Assembly (NCBI GenBank): GCA_000381605.1
Contig: KB906758.1
Span: forward strand, 372,001-436,000
DNA from: Acidobacteriaceae bacterium KBS 89
GTDB lineage: Bacteria > Acidobacteriota > Terriglobia > Terriglobales > Acidobacteriaceae
Length of the DNA stretch: 64,000 nucleotides
Direction: 5' to 3'
Below the pieces are notes generated by a model. It searched no databases and was not told where the DNA came from. It saw only the letters and a program-made list of their open reading frames with translations. The position numbers and the translations under genes are program-made. How positions within the stretch are numbered: the stretch's first letter is position 1; the number at the start of each line of letters is the position of its first letter. Positions 26,652 to 34,230 of the stretch are shown in pieces.

Positions 26652-27230
26652 ATGCGTATAAGTGGTCGCCCAATCCGACGCATGCTGGTCCCATCCACCG
26701 CGCTGCTGATGGCAGTGGTGATGGGATGGTCTGTGCCGGCCCTCTGCTCCAGTTGGAACCAGCCGCTCCGCGAGAAAAAACACGCTGCCAAGCAGCAGGT
26801 CGAAGCCCTCGAGGAACAGTGGAGACAGGCCCAGCTAGCGGGCGACGTCGCGGTTATGGATAAGCTGCTGTCCGACGACTACATCGGCATCTCGATGACC
26901 GGCCAGGTTAATACAAAAGCGCAGCAGCTGGATCGGATGCGCCTGCACAAGGTTGCGCTCGTCAAACTTGATCTCGGCGAGCGGCAGGTGAAGTTGATTG
27001 GATCCATCGCGATTGTGACCTCGCGAGCCGAAGTAGAAGGGACAAACGACGGCGCGGTGATTAAAGGAACGTACCGCTACACCCGCGTCTACCAGCGCCT
27101 GCCGTCGGGAGTATGGAAGATCACTAGTTTTGAGGCCACGCGAGTGCCGGGGCCAAAAGACTCCTCAGACAGAAACCGCAATCGCGACGCAGAACCGAAG
27201 GCGACCGCTAGCGTACCGCCGCCGGCCTGA
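26652..27230 (+). CDS. Secreted DUF4440 / NTF2-like protein
   Basis: 192 residues. The N-terminus has basic residues (R-I-S-G-R-P-I-R-R-M) followed by L-L-M-A-V-V-M-G-W-S-V-P-A-L-C-S, a signal peptide. The mature domain is the NTF2-like fold: E-E-Q-W-R-Q-A-Q-L-A-G-D-V-A-V-M-D-K-L-L-S-D-D-Y-I-G-I, a central strand with A-I-V-T-S-R-A-E-V-E-G, and Y-T-R-V-Y-Q-R-L-P-S-G-V-W-K-I-T-S. The tail is charged and Pro-rich (about residues 165-192). An internal ATG at 26682 is an alternative start. Function unknown; paralogous in fold to the gene at 10089. Confidence 0.8.
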   Translation: MRISGRPIRRMLVPSTALLMAVVMGWSVPALCSSWNQPLREKKHAAKQQVEALEEQWRQAQLAGDVAVMDKLLSDDYIGISMTGQVNTKAQQLDRMRLHKVALVKLDLGERQVKLIGSIAIVTSRAEVEGTNDGAVIKGTYRYTRVYQRLPSGVWKITSFEATRVPGPKDSSDRNRNRDAEPKATASVPPPA

Positions 27231-27268
27231 CCACAGTAACGTCGTCAGGTTCCATTGCTCAAATAAAG

Positions 27269-27300
27269 AGACCTTGCCTTTGGCAAGGTCTTAGTCTTTT
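27269..27300 (+). terminator. Rho-independent terminator
   Basis: Perfect 10-bp stem AGACCTTGCC / GGCAAGGTCT with a TTT loop (27269-27291), followed by TAGTCTTTT. Placed directly after the DUF4440 gene. Confidence 0.85.
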
Positions 27301-27341
27301 GCATTCTGTAGTTCTCAATTGCCGGATCTGAAACCTGGCTA

Positions 27342-27686
27342 TCAGGCAGTCCTGGTATCAACCGTAGCAAATCGCGCCTTAGTGACCTCACGAACTTCTG
27401 AAGTGGTCTCGGCGCGGGCCAAAGGACTGGGTAAATTCAGCGCCAGCAAACGGCGATAGAGAGAGCGAGTCGCGCCAGTGAGGCGCGCGTCCTCGGATTC
27501 GTGAGGAAAGAGTGCGAGAAACTGCCGCGTTGAGGCGACGGTAGGTCGCGAGGGCAGTGCGGTCTTGCGGGGTGGTGCAGTGACAAGGTAAGGACGACGA
27601 TCGGTCGCCGGACCGCCGCGATTTTCCTGCGGGGCCGGAGGGCCGAAGCGGACTGATGCGGGCAGATTCTGTTGGAAGATTGCCAT
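27342..27686 (-). CDS. Hypothetical protein, 114 residues
   Basis: Basic, Arg/Pro/Ala-rich soluble protein of no family I recognise. A GAGGG ribosome-binding site stands eight to nine bases before the ATG. The N-terminal half is Pro-rich and probably disordered; a short helical patch, L-T-G-A-T-R-S-L-Y-R-R-L-L-A-L, follows. It lies just downstream of the HIT-family gene on the same strand, with a ~94-base gap. Coding status rests on the ribosome-binding site and length only. Confidence 0.45.
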   Translation of the reverse strand: MAIFQQNLPASVRFGPPAPQENRGGPATDRRPYLVTAPPRKTALPSRPTVASTRQFLALFPHESEDARLTGATRSLYRRLLALNLPSPLARAETTSEVREVTKARFATVDTRTA

Positions 27687-27779
27687 GGGGGTAGCCCTCG
27701 GTAGCTCAGTAGTGGACGAGGCTGCTGCCTTCTGTCAGCTATGTGAGCTTTTGATGGTTATGGCGTACTTTTGGTTGCA

Positions 27780-28355
27780 CTACGTTTGGAACGGGGGCCG
27801 TAGTTTCGCCCATGTTACATCCAGTGGCTCAGGAAGTACACGCGTTTCCGCAACTACCGTCATAAAATTCGTGTCGCCCAGCCAGCGTGGCAGAAAATGC
27901 ATGTGCAGATGGTCAGCGATCCCTGCACCGGCCGCTTGTCCAAGGTTTAGACCCATGTTCAGGCCACCTGGGTTGTAGACCTCGCGCAGTGCGAGCTCCG
28001 CCCGCTGGCTCAGAAGCATCAGTTCATTCGCTGCCTCGATCGGAACAGCGGCCAATGAGGCGAGGTGTTGGTAGGGTACGATCATCACATGCCCGGTGGA
28101 GTAGGGATACACGTTCAGGCACACAAAGCAGTGCAAACCGCGATGGACGATGTACGCAGCTTGCTCGGCGGTCTCACGGGCCATGCCGTGGGCAATTGCA
28201 TAGTCGACGGCCGCGACCATGTTGCAGAAGACGCAGTGCTTGTCGTCCGCCTCGGTCGGTGGCCACGCATTCAGGGCTGCGGGAACACCGCTGCGGGATT
28301 CCGGGTCGGCCCGAGTGATATAGCTATAACGCCAGGGCGTCCAGAGGCGATCCAT
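27780..28355 (-). CDS. HIT-family hydrolase/phosphorylase (Ap4A-type)
   Basis: 191-residue histidine-triad protein. The active-site motif is D-H-L-H-M-H-F (H-x-H-x-H pattern, near residue 150). K-H-C-V-F-C-N-M is the N-terminal zinc-type Cys pair, and M-D-R-L-W-T-P-W-R-Y-S-Y-I is the characteristic opening of the bacterial AP-4-A phosphorylase group. P-Y-S-T-G-H-V-M-I-V-P lies in the core sheet. It would cleave dinucleoside polyphosphates or other nucleotidyl conjugates; exact substrate unknown. Confidence 0.9.
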   Translation of the reverse strand: MDRLWTPWRYSYITRADPESRSGVPAALNAWPPTEADDKHCVFCNMVAAVDYAIAHGMARETAEQAAYIVHRGLHCFVCLNVYPYSTGHVMIVPYQHLASLAAVPIEAANELMLLSQRAELALREVYNPGGLNMGLNLGQAAGAGIADHLHMHFLPRWLGDTNFMTVVAETRVLPEPLDVTWAKLRPPFQT

Positions 28356-28758
28356 TGGCCGAGTATAGCGGGGCCAGGTACTCGCCGGACGACCATAGCC
28401 ACGAGCCGAAGCAAATTATTTTTCGTCGCGGACGATTCCCCAGGCAACCCGATGCATCCAACTCCCATACGATCCCAAAGGAACTGGCCTGCGTGGATGT
28501 AATGGTGATGAAAATGCTAGGCGCAGAGCCTACCTTTGTTGACGGACAGCATGCAAAGTTCTATCCTTTATCTAGTGAGCTATTGCGTGTGGGACCCAAG
28601 TGCAATAGCTCCTCTGCAAGACCTGATTCCTTCCATCCTGCCGAGGCTGTTGCGAGGAGTGAAAGAGCAGCCAGCGTTCTCCCCAGACCGCCGATTGTTT
28701 CCGCACCACGCGCCGCTGAGACGGAAGGAGTTCTTGGATCCCGGAGTCCGCATTCACC
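28356..28758. other. Intergenic region upstream of rpsA
   Basis: About 400 bases between the divergent HIT gene and rpsA. Open frames through it (for example 28355-28765 on the + strand) overlap the rpsA start and have no recognisable domain. It presumably holds divergent promoters and a leader for rpsA, whose product autoregulates in other bacteria, but I see no convincing -10/-35 or conserved structure. Confidence 0.35.
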
Positions 28759-30762
28759 ATGGTAAATAACCATAATCCTGACAACCACGAGAGCAAACCC
28801 CTGACCACCGAAACGGAAGTCCTAGCGCCCGAAGCGACAGTCGATCATACCGGACTGTCTTCTGAATCCACCTCAACCCAACCGCATGAGATCGCCCACG
28901 AATCGTCAAGCGCATCTGCCCAGCACAGTGTTCCTGCTGCAGCAGCGCATGCAGACCACGGCACCGTTGCTACGGTGACCGCTGCAGCCGACGAGTCTGA
29001 CGATGACTTGAACTACGACGCAGCCGATTTCGCTGCAGCACTCGCCAACTTCGATCGCGAGCAGGCTGCCGAATCTGCTGCTGCCCAGAACCTGACCGTT
29101 GAAGAGGTCATCGTTACCGGCACTGTAGTCAAAGTCACCGACAAGCATGTTGTTGTCGACATTGGGCTCAAGTCGGAAGGCCTTATCCCCTTGGAGCAGG
29201 TCCTGGACATCCATGGCGTGTCCAAGTTCAAGACAGGGGATTCGGTTGAGGTTGTCGTTGAGCGCGAGGAGCCCGAAGGCGGCTACCTGGTCAGCTACGA
29301 AAAGGCTCTGCGTCACAAGGTCTGGGACAAGCTCGAGCAGGCCGCGAACGAAAAGACCCCCGTCAAGGGAATGGTCCTCGGTCGCGTCAAGGGCGGTTTG
29401 ACTGTCGATATCGGCATCAAGGCGTTCTTGCCCGGTTCGCAGGTTGAGGTTCGTCCCGTCCGCAATCTCGACGGCTACATCGGCACGGAGATTGAAGTCC
29501 GCGTCATCAAGCTGAATAAGAAGCGTGGCAACGTTGTCATCAGCCGCAAGGAACTTCTCGAAGAGGACCAGAACGCCAAGAAGGCGGTCACCCTCTCCAC
29601 CCTCGAAGAGGGCAGCGTCCTCACCGGTACCGTGAAGAACCTCACCGACTACGGCGCATTCGTCGATTTGGGCGGCCTCGATGGCCTGCTCCATATCACC
29701 GACATGAGCTGGGGTCGGCTCACGCACCCCCGCGACCTCGTCAATGTTGGCGACGAGATCCAGGTGAAGGTGCTGAAGTTCGACAAGGAGAAGCAGCGCG
29801 TCTCCCTCGGCTTCAAGCAGCTCACGCCTGATCCATGGCTTGACGCAACCGAGCGCTACCCGATCGGTGCGCAAGTCCGCGGGCGCGTTCTCTCGGTCAC
29901 CGACTACGGCGCGTTTATCGAGCTCGAACAGGGCATCGAAGGACTCGTCCACGTCTCCGAGATGACCTGGTCCAAGCGGATGAAGCATCCGTCGAAGATG
30001 GTCAAGCCCGGCGACGAGGTTGACACCATCATCCTCAGCGTGAACCCGAACGACCGTCGCATCTCGCTCGGCATGAAGCAGCTTCAGGAGAACCCCTGGG
30101 AGCAGCTTGAGGACAAGTACCCGACCGGCGCTATCATTGAAGGCCGCGTTCGCAACCTGACCGACTTTGGCGCCTTCATCGAAATCGAAGATGGCATCGA
30201 CGGCCTGGTGCACGTCTCGAACCTCAGCTGGACCAAGCGCATCAAGCACCCCTCCGAGGTCCTGAAGAAGGGCGAGAAGGTTCGCGCGATCGTTCTCGGA
30301 GTTGAGCCGGAGAACCGCCGTCTGTCGCTGGGCGTCAAGCAGCTACAGCCGGATGTCTGGGACACGTTCTTCGCGCAGCATCGCGTTGGCGACGTCATCA
30401 AGGGCAAGATTCTGCGCACCGCGCAGTTTGGTGCCTTTGTTGAGATCGCCGAAGGAGTCGAGGGTCTGTGCCACGTCTCCGAAGCGGTTGGTCCAGACGG
30501 GAAGCCAGTGGCGATGGATGTGGACTCGGAGCACGAGTTCAAGATCGTCAAGATGAACCAGGAAGAGAAGAAGGTCGGCTTGAGCATCCGTGCCGTTGGC
30601 GAAGAGGCCAGCCGCGCTGAGGTCGAGAGCTACAAGGAGCGCGAGAAGACGCCGAAGGGCAACAACTCGGGTTCATCGTCCTCTTCCTCCTCCAGCAACA
30701 GCAGCAGCACAACGCTGGGTGACCTGATCAACTGGAAGCGCTCTGAGTCTGAGAGAGACTAA
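28759..30762 (+). CDS. rpsA: 30S ribosomal protein S1
   Basis: 667 residues with six S1 (OB-fold) repeats starting near residues 115, 203, 284, 369, 456 and 543. Repeats 3-6 carry the canonical G-x-V-x-N-L-T-D-Y/F-G-A-F-V/I core and D-G-L-x-H-V/I-S/T motif, while repeats 1-2 are degenerate, as expected for the ribosome-anchoring ones. S1 recruits mRNA to the 30S subunit. The N-terminal ~105 residues are an acidic, Ala/Thr/Ser-rich extension, and the C-terminus has a poly-Ser/Asn linker (near residue 640) before a short end. Followed by a very strong terminator. Confidence 0.95.
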   Translation: MVNNHNPDNHESKPLTTETEVLAPEATVDHTGLSSESTSTQPHEIAHESSSASAQHSVPAAAAHADHGTVATVTAAADESDDDLNYDAADFAAALANFDREQAAESAAAQNLTVEEVIVTGTVVKVTDKHVVVDIGLKSEGLIPLEQVLDIHGVSKFKTGDSVEVVVEREEPEGGYLVSYEKALRHKVWDKLEQAANEKTPVKGMVLGRVKGGLTVDIGIKAFLPGSQVEVRPVRNLDGYIGTEIEVRVIKLNKKRGNVVISRKELLEEDQNAKKAVTLSTLEEGSVLTGTVKNLTDYGAFVDLGGLDGLLHITDMSWGRLTHPRDLVNVGDEIQVKVLKFDKEKQRVSLGFKQLTPDPWLDATERYPIGAQVRGRVLSVTDYGAFIELEQGIEGLVHVSEMTWSKRMKHPSKMVKPGDEVDTIILSVNPNDRRISLGMKQLQENPWEQLEDKYPTGAIIEGRVRNLTDFGAFIEIEDGIDGLVHVSNLSWTKRIKHPSEVLKKGEKVRAIVLGVEPENRRLSLGVKQLQPDVWDTFFAQHRVGDVIKGKILRTAQFGAFVEIAEGVEGLCHVSEAVGPDGKPVAMDVDSEHEFKIVKMNQEEKKVGLSIRAVGEEASRAEVESYKEREKTPKGNNSGSSSSSSSSNSSSTTLGDLINWKRSESERD

Positions 30763-30786
30763 ACTCACACCATAGAAGCTTCAGCG

Positions 30787-30817
30787 AAAAGGCCGTCCCA
30801 CTCCGGGACGGCCTTTT
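30787..30817 (+). terminator. Bidirectional rho-independent terminator after rpsA
   Basis: Perfect 13-bp stem AAAAGGCCGTCCC / GGGACGGCCTTTT with an ACTCC loop. A-rich on one side and T-rich on the other, so it can serve rpsA and the convergent membrane-protein gene, whose stop codon begins at 30817. Confidence 0.9.
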
Positions 30818-31671
30818 CAGTCTGCGCCGAAGCCAGCCAACAAAACCGTCGCCGCGAACAATAAGGTGTCGCCCACATAATTGATTCCCTCTACGGCGAG
30901 GGGAGTGCGGATCTCCATCGCGAGGATTGGAACGTAGAAGAAGATCGTGAGTAGCACAAGCACTGCTCCCGCAATGCCGGCCGCGGTGCGGCGAGTGCGA
31001 CGAATCGTCAGCCCGATTCCTGCGGCTAGCAAAGTTGTGCCGACGATATAGGCAAGCACTGTTGGCGACTGCACCCAGGCCGGCGTGATCTTTTCCAGCG
31101 GAACACCAGGCACAAACTTGGGAAAGAGAAAGTGTTCGATCGCATAAAAGACGCAGGTGCCAGCAACAAAGAACCGGCCCAACATCATGAGTGCGGTGCC
31201 TGTTGTTCTCCCGCGTGGCCATTGGCTGCCCGCCAGCACCATCGCACCACCAGCGAAGGCCGTTTCGCGAGCCGTGAGCGTCCAGAACAGCCGCTCATGA
31301 ATGTTCTTCGGCAGATTGGGCAGGTCGATCGTGGTGACGATGATCAGGAACAGCACTGCGAGCAGCAACGCTGACCAGCGCACATACCGCCACACGATGA
31401 AGCTGATGGCGGCCGCCAGCAGGGCCACGCCCACGAAATAGGTCCAGAACAAAGCTCCTGGCAGCCACCGCGGCACGATCGCCGACAGCGCGCGGGCGGA
31501 CAGAAAATGTTCTGTCGCAAAGATCGTCAATGCGACGGCTTCAAAGACGGGCCCCAGCACCAGAACCTTGCCGACACTCGAAGCGGCCGCGAATCGCGTC
31601 CGAACAAAAAAGAGCCCAGCTGCTAGTGCGGCGATTGCCGCTCCAATCATCCCGCAACTCTCTACAGACAT
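30817..31671 (-). CDS. Multi-pass membrane protein, DoxX-like
   Basis: 284 residues from the ATG at 31671, which is preceded by AGGAGAGG; the longer frame to 31719 lacks a ribosome-binding site. About eight hydrophobic segments. Repeated motifs F-A-T-E-H-F-L-S-A and Y-A-I-E-H-F-L-F-P-K, each at the end of a span in the two halves, suggest internal duplication, as in some DoxX/DUF4267-like oxidoreductase-associated membrane proteins. No cofactor motif is decisive. Function unknown. Confidence 0.7.
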   Translation of the reverse strand: MSVESCGMIGAAIAALAAGLFFVRTRFAAASSVGKVLVLGPVFEAVALTIFATEHFLSARALSAIVPRWLPGALFWTYFVGVALLAAAISFIVWRYVRWSALLLAVLFLIIVTTIDLPNLPKNIHERLFWTLTARETAFAGGAMVLAGSQWPRGRTTGTALMMLGRFFVAGTCVFYAIEHFLFPKFVPGVPLEKITPAWVQSPTVLAYIVGTTLLAAGIGLTIRRTRRTAAGIAGAVLVLLTIFFYVPILAMEIRTPLAVEGINYVGDTLLFAATVLLAGFGAD

Positions 31672-31731
31672 AGACCTCTCCTGTGGTCGAGAACCAAACG
31701 GAGGCCGAACCCAGCCCATCCCTCAAAAGAA

Positions 31732-31761
31732 AACGGGCCGTCCCGCTTGGGAAGGCCCGTT
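31732..31761 (-). terminator. Rho-independent terminator (reverse strand)
   Basis: Stem AACGGGCC / GGCCCGTT (31732-31739 with 31754-31761), with additional inner pairing of GTCCC. On the reverse strand it is followed by TTCTTTT, so it should end transcripts of the membrane-protein gene that stops at 31789. Confidence 0.75.
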
Positions 31762-31788
31762 GAAAATCGTATTGCGATTGCTGAATCT

Positions 31789-32697
31789 TTATGCGGACAA
31801 CGAGCGCATTGCGCCCTGACTCTCGAGCGCAGGGGTCATCTTTGCCGAAGCACGACGCATAACCTCAAGCTCGGCCGGGGCAAAGAGCTCCGGCGGAATA
31901 CCGCCAACTGCAACAAAGCCCGGATCGTCGCCAAGTGCCATTGAAATCTGGTTCCAGCGAAGGAACGGTGAGGTCGTCGGCAGAACGATGATGCGGCGCT
32001 TTGGTTCCGGGAAGGCAAAGTAAGCGGACCACATCAGGAGGGTCAGGCCCACAGCAAAACTGTTGACCAAGCTGATGGTGGAATACATATTCGGGCTGTG
32101 CGTCAGCCACGCTGCGTTCACCAGGCTAACCGTCGCCAGAACACCAAGACCCAGGCTCACACCGAAGATGCGGCTGTTATACGACAGACCCATAGGTCGA
32201 ATGGCGAAGCAGACAAACAGCAGCAGGCAAAGGGTCAGGATGCTCGAAGTCTGCTGAAGCTGAGTGACCATGGCCACCATGAATTTGATTCCGGAGATGT
32301 GAGGAGTGACCGCGACACCAATCGCAACTGCGACGGAGATCGCCGCGACCCAACGGAAGATCAGCATTCCCAGTGTCTGCAGACCCTTCAAAGGCGCCAT
32401 CGCCAGTTTGAAGATGCTGTAGATGACCAGCAGAGACAGGATCGCTTCGAGAGCGAAGCTCGTCCAGTAAACGTAAAAATAAATCTGATAGGCCAAGTGG
32501 CGTTCAATGCCATGTCCGCTGAAGGTGAGCAGCGGAATGCAAATGAAGGAGCACGCAATTCTCACGCACAAAAGTGCAAAGAGATACACGAATTGGTGAA
32601 CCGCTTTGGCGCGTACAAGAAAGTACACGAGTAGGCCGCAAAGGATCGGTTCAACATATTGAAGCTGCGAGAGCAGGCTGAAGAGGGTTACTTTCAT
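31789..32697 (-). CDS. Hypothetical multi-pass membrane protein
   Basis: 302 residues with seven or eight hydrophobic segments and a short cytosolic tail (from about residue 235). The N-terminus has Y-V-E-P-I-L-C-G-L-L-V-Y-F-L-V-R-A-K, and the tail contains F-L-R-W-N-Q-I-S-M-A-L-G-D. It resembles a family of acidobacterial 7TM-type proteins without known function, as far as I can judge. It is directly downstream of the peptide array on the same strand (120-base gap) and has a hairpin abutting its start codon. Confidence 0.7.
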   Translation of the reverse strand: MKVTLFSLLSQLQYVEPILCGLLVYFLVRAKAVHQFVYLFALLCVRIACSFICIPLLTFSGHGIERHLAYQIYFYVYWTSFALEAILSLLVIYSIFKLAMAPLKGLQTLGMLIFRWVAAISVAVAIGVAVTPHISGIKFMVAMVTQLQQTSSILTLCLLLFVCFAIRPMGLSYNSRIFGVSLGLGVLATVSLVNAAWLTHSPNMYSTISLVNSFAVGLTLLMWSAYFAFPEPKRRIIVLPTTSPFLRWNQISMALGDDPGFVAVGGIPPELFAPAELEVMRRASAKMTPALESQGAMRSLSA

Positions 32698-32701
32698 AGT
32701 C

Positions 32702-32749
32702 GTCCGTACCTGTAAGGCAAACTCAGCCTAGCTTATTCCAGGCACGGAC
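32702..32749 (-). promoter_or_regulatory. Hairpin in the 5' leader next to the start codon
   Basis: Inverted repeat GTCCGT-x-CCTG / CAGG-x-ACGGAC (10 pairs with one mismatch, loop ~26 bases). On the reverse strand it ends four bases before the ATG of the membrane-protein gene at 32697, so it could hide the translation start. There is no T-run, which argues against a simple terminator for the peptide genes upstream. Confidence 0.45.
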
Positions 32750-32816
32750 ACAACAATTTATTACGTGGATATGCAAGAAATTGCTGCCTAAAGGTAACCG
32801 TGGGAATGGCTTCGAA

Positions 32817-32996
32817 CTAGCGGCCGAGACCCATACCGCAGGCGTTGGCATCGTCCGGAGCACAGCTCGGGATCGGGAGCATGCCGGTGCGCGCTGCAGT
32901 GACTTTGTTCTTGGAGGGGGCGGACGGCGTCTGCCTGGTGGCTACTGCTCCGGTGAGGACGAGGACGGCGACGAAAGCACGAACGATGTTCTTCAT
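32817..32996 (-). CDS. Tandem secreted peptide, copy 1 (59 residues)
   Basis: Starts MKNIVRAFVAVLVLTGAVAT, a clean signal peptide with cleavage after A-V-A (about residue 19). The mature ~40 residues have a Ser/Thr/Lys-rich variable part (residues 21-38: R-Q-T-P-S-A-P-S-K-N-K-V-T-A-A-R-T-G) and an invariant end (residues 39-59) with M39, P41, P43, C45, C53 and G-L-G-R at the end. The two Cys (C-x7-C) could form a disulfide loop. No family recognised. Most diverged copy at DNA level. Too short for most automatic calls. Confidence 0.8.
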   Translation of the reverse strand: MKNIVRAFVAVLVLTGAVATRQTPSAPSKNKVTAARTGMLPIPSCAPDDANACGMGLGR

Positions 32997-33054
32997 GATA
33001 TTAACCCTGAGACTCTCAAAAATAAGTAATTCAAAATAAATGGTTTACAGAAAC

Positions 33055-33234
33055 CTATCGGCCAAGACCCATACCGCACGCGTTGGCATCGTCTGGAGCG
33101 CAGCTTGGAATCGGAAGCATGCTGGTGCGCGACACCGTGACCTTGTTCTTGGAGGAGGCGGACGGTGTCTGGCTGGTGGCTACTGCTCCGGTGAGGACGA
33201 GGACGGCGACGAAGGCGCGAACGATGTTCTTCAT
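33055..33234 (-). CDS. Tandem secreted peptide, copy 2 (59 residues)
   Basis: Same 59-residue architecture as its neighbours: identical signal peptide, variable segment S-Q-T-P-S-A-S-S-K-N-K-V-T-V-S-R-T-S (residues 21-38), and identical last 21 residues with C45 and C53. AAGGGG about nine bases before the ATG is the likely ribosome-binding site. 58 bases separate its stop from the start of copy 1. Codons 40, 42, 43, 45, 47, 52, 57 and 59 differ synonymously from copy 1. Confidence 0.82.
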   Translation of the reverse strand: MKNIVRAFVAVLVLTGAVATSQTPSASSKNKVTVSRTSMLPIPSCAPDDANACGMGLGR

Positions 33235-33303
33235 GGTGTGGACCCCTTGGAATGCTCGAAATAAGGTACGTATAATCAGCGTTTTATAAAAAAAGAAATG
33301 GAG

Positions 33304-33483
33304 TTAGCGGCCAAGACCCATACCGCAGGCGTTCGCATCGTCCGGAGCGCAGCTTGGAATCGGAAGCATGCTGATGCGCGACGCCGTGACGTTGTTCTTG
33401 GAGGAGGCGGACGGTGTCTGACTGGTGGCTACTGCTCCGGTGAGGACGAGGACGGCGACGAAGGCGCGAACGATGTTCTTCAT
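33304..33483 (-). CDS. Tandem secreted peptide, copy 3 (59 residues)
   Basis: Variable segment S-Q-T-P-S-A-S-S-K-N-N-V-T-A-S-R-I-S (residues 21-38) with the shared signal peptide and the invariant C-terminal 21 residues. Its upstream spacer (GTGTGGACCCCTTGGAATGC on the + strand) is almost identical to that of copy 2, which shows that the duplicated unit includes the 5' region. Stop codon is TAA. Confidence 0.82.
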   Translation of the reverse strand: MKNIVRAFVAVLVLTGAVATSQTPSASSKNNVTASRISMLPIPSCAPDDANACGMGLGR

Positions 33484-33555
33484 GGTGTGGACCCCTTGGA
33501 ATGCTCGAAATAAGATACGTAAAATCAGCGATTTATAAGAAAAAATGAAATGGAG

Positions 33556-33735
33556 TTAGCGGCCAAGACCCATGCCGCAGGCGTTCGCATCGTCCGGAGC
33601 GCAGCTTGGAATCGGGAGCATACTGGTGCGCGACGCCGTGACCTTGTTCTTAGTGGAGGCGGAGGAGGTCTGGGTGGTAGCAACTGCTCCGGTGAGGACG
33701 AGGACGGCAACGAAGGCGCGAACGATATGTTTCAT
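33556..33735 (-). CDS. Tandem secreted peptide, copy 4, first in the array (59 residues)
   Basis: Starts M-K-H-I-V (His instead of Asn at residue 3), variable segment T-Q-T-S-S-A-S-T-K-N-K-V-T-A-S-R-T-S, then the invariant C-terminal 21 residues with C45 and C53. AGGGG lies about ten bases before the ATG. As the most upstream copy on the reverse strand, its 5' region (33736 onward) differs from the other spacers and should carry the array's own promoter. Confidence 0.82.
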   Translation of the reverse strand: MKHIVRAFVAVLVLTGAVATTQTSSASTKNKVTASRTSMLPIPSCAPDDANACGMGLGR

Positions 33736-34230
33736 AGTGGGATACCCCTAAAGTTGTATTCTCAGAAAAAGATTTCTCTGGACAAACCCAATGGAGTAAC
33801 AATAGGATACATAATGGAATAAGTCTAATAGAATCAGTTATATACTGAAATATGCAATAGTTTTGGTTACTAAAGTACCTAAAATCCCGTTTCTGCGCAA
33901 AGACCTGCAGCGTCAAACCCAACAAAATAGAGCTAATACTGCTGTTGCTACAGACAGCAACAATCGGCCACGCGAGGTGACATATTGGTAGGGTTTGATA
34001 CACGGGTTGCCGCAGCATACAACCCGAACTCCCCGTACTGCATCGGTAACGGTTTGCTCTTGGACTGAGAGCCGCCCGCTGCAACGCGCTGACAGACCCT
34101 GCGACGGCCGATTGGCCCACAAGTCATTGCACACCAGTTAGTAATGACACGATTAACCCGAGTGTGAAAGTTCCTGCACACCTATTTTCGCCTCGGAGCG
34201 AGGCAATACTAGGTGAAATTTTCGCCTGAT
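33736..34230. other. Intergenic region between the peptide array and infC
   Basis: About 495 bases, AT-richer than surroundings near 33770-33900. No gene, tRNA or terminator hairpin that I can support. Expected to contain the array promoter. rpmI and rplT, which usually follow infC, are not here. Confidence 0.4.

Larger units (their letters stand above)
32817..33735 (-). repeat. Tandem array of four ~240-250 bp gene units
   Basis: Start codons at 32996, 33234, 33483 and 33735 are spaced 238, 249 and 252 bp. Each unit is a 180-bp gene plus a 58-72 bp spacer; spacers of copies 2 and 3 are near-identical. Not a CRISPR: units are coding and the conserved part evolves by synonymous change. Confidence 0.9.

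Noticed and set aside
28355..28765. 136-codon + frame upstream of rpsA
   Set aside because: Overlaps the rpsA start, starts within the HIT gene promoter region, no motif and no ribosome-binding site.
32817..33735. Possible CRISPR array (four regularly spaced repeats)
   Set aside because: Unit is ~245 bp, fully coding for 180 bp with signal peptide, and differences are mainly synonymous in the conserved end. No short repeat/spacer structure and no cas genes.
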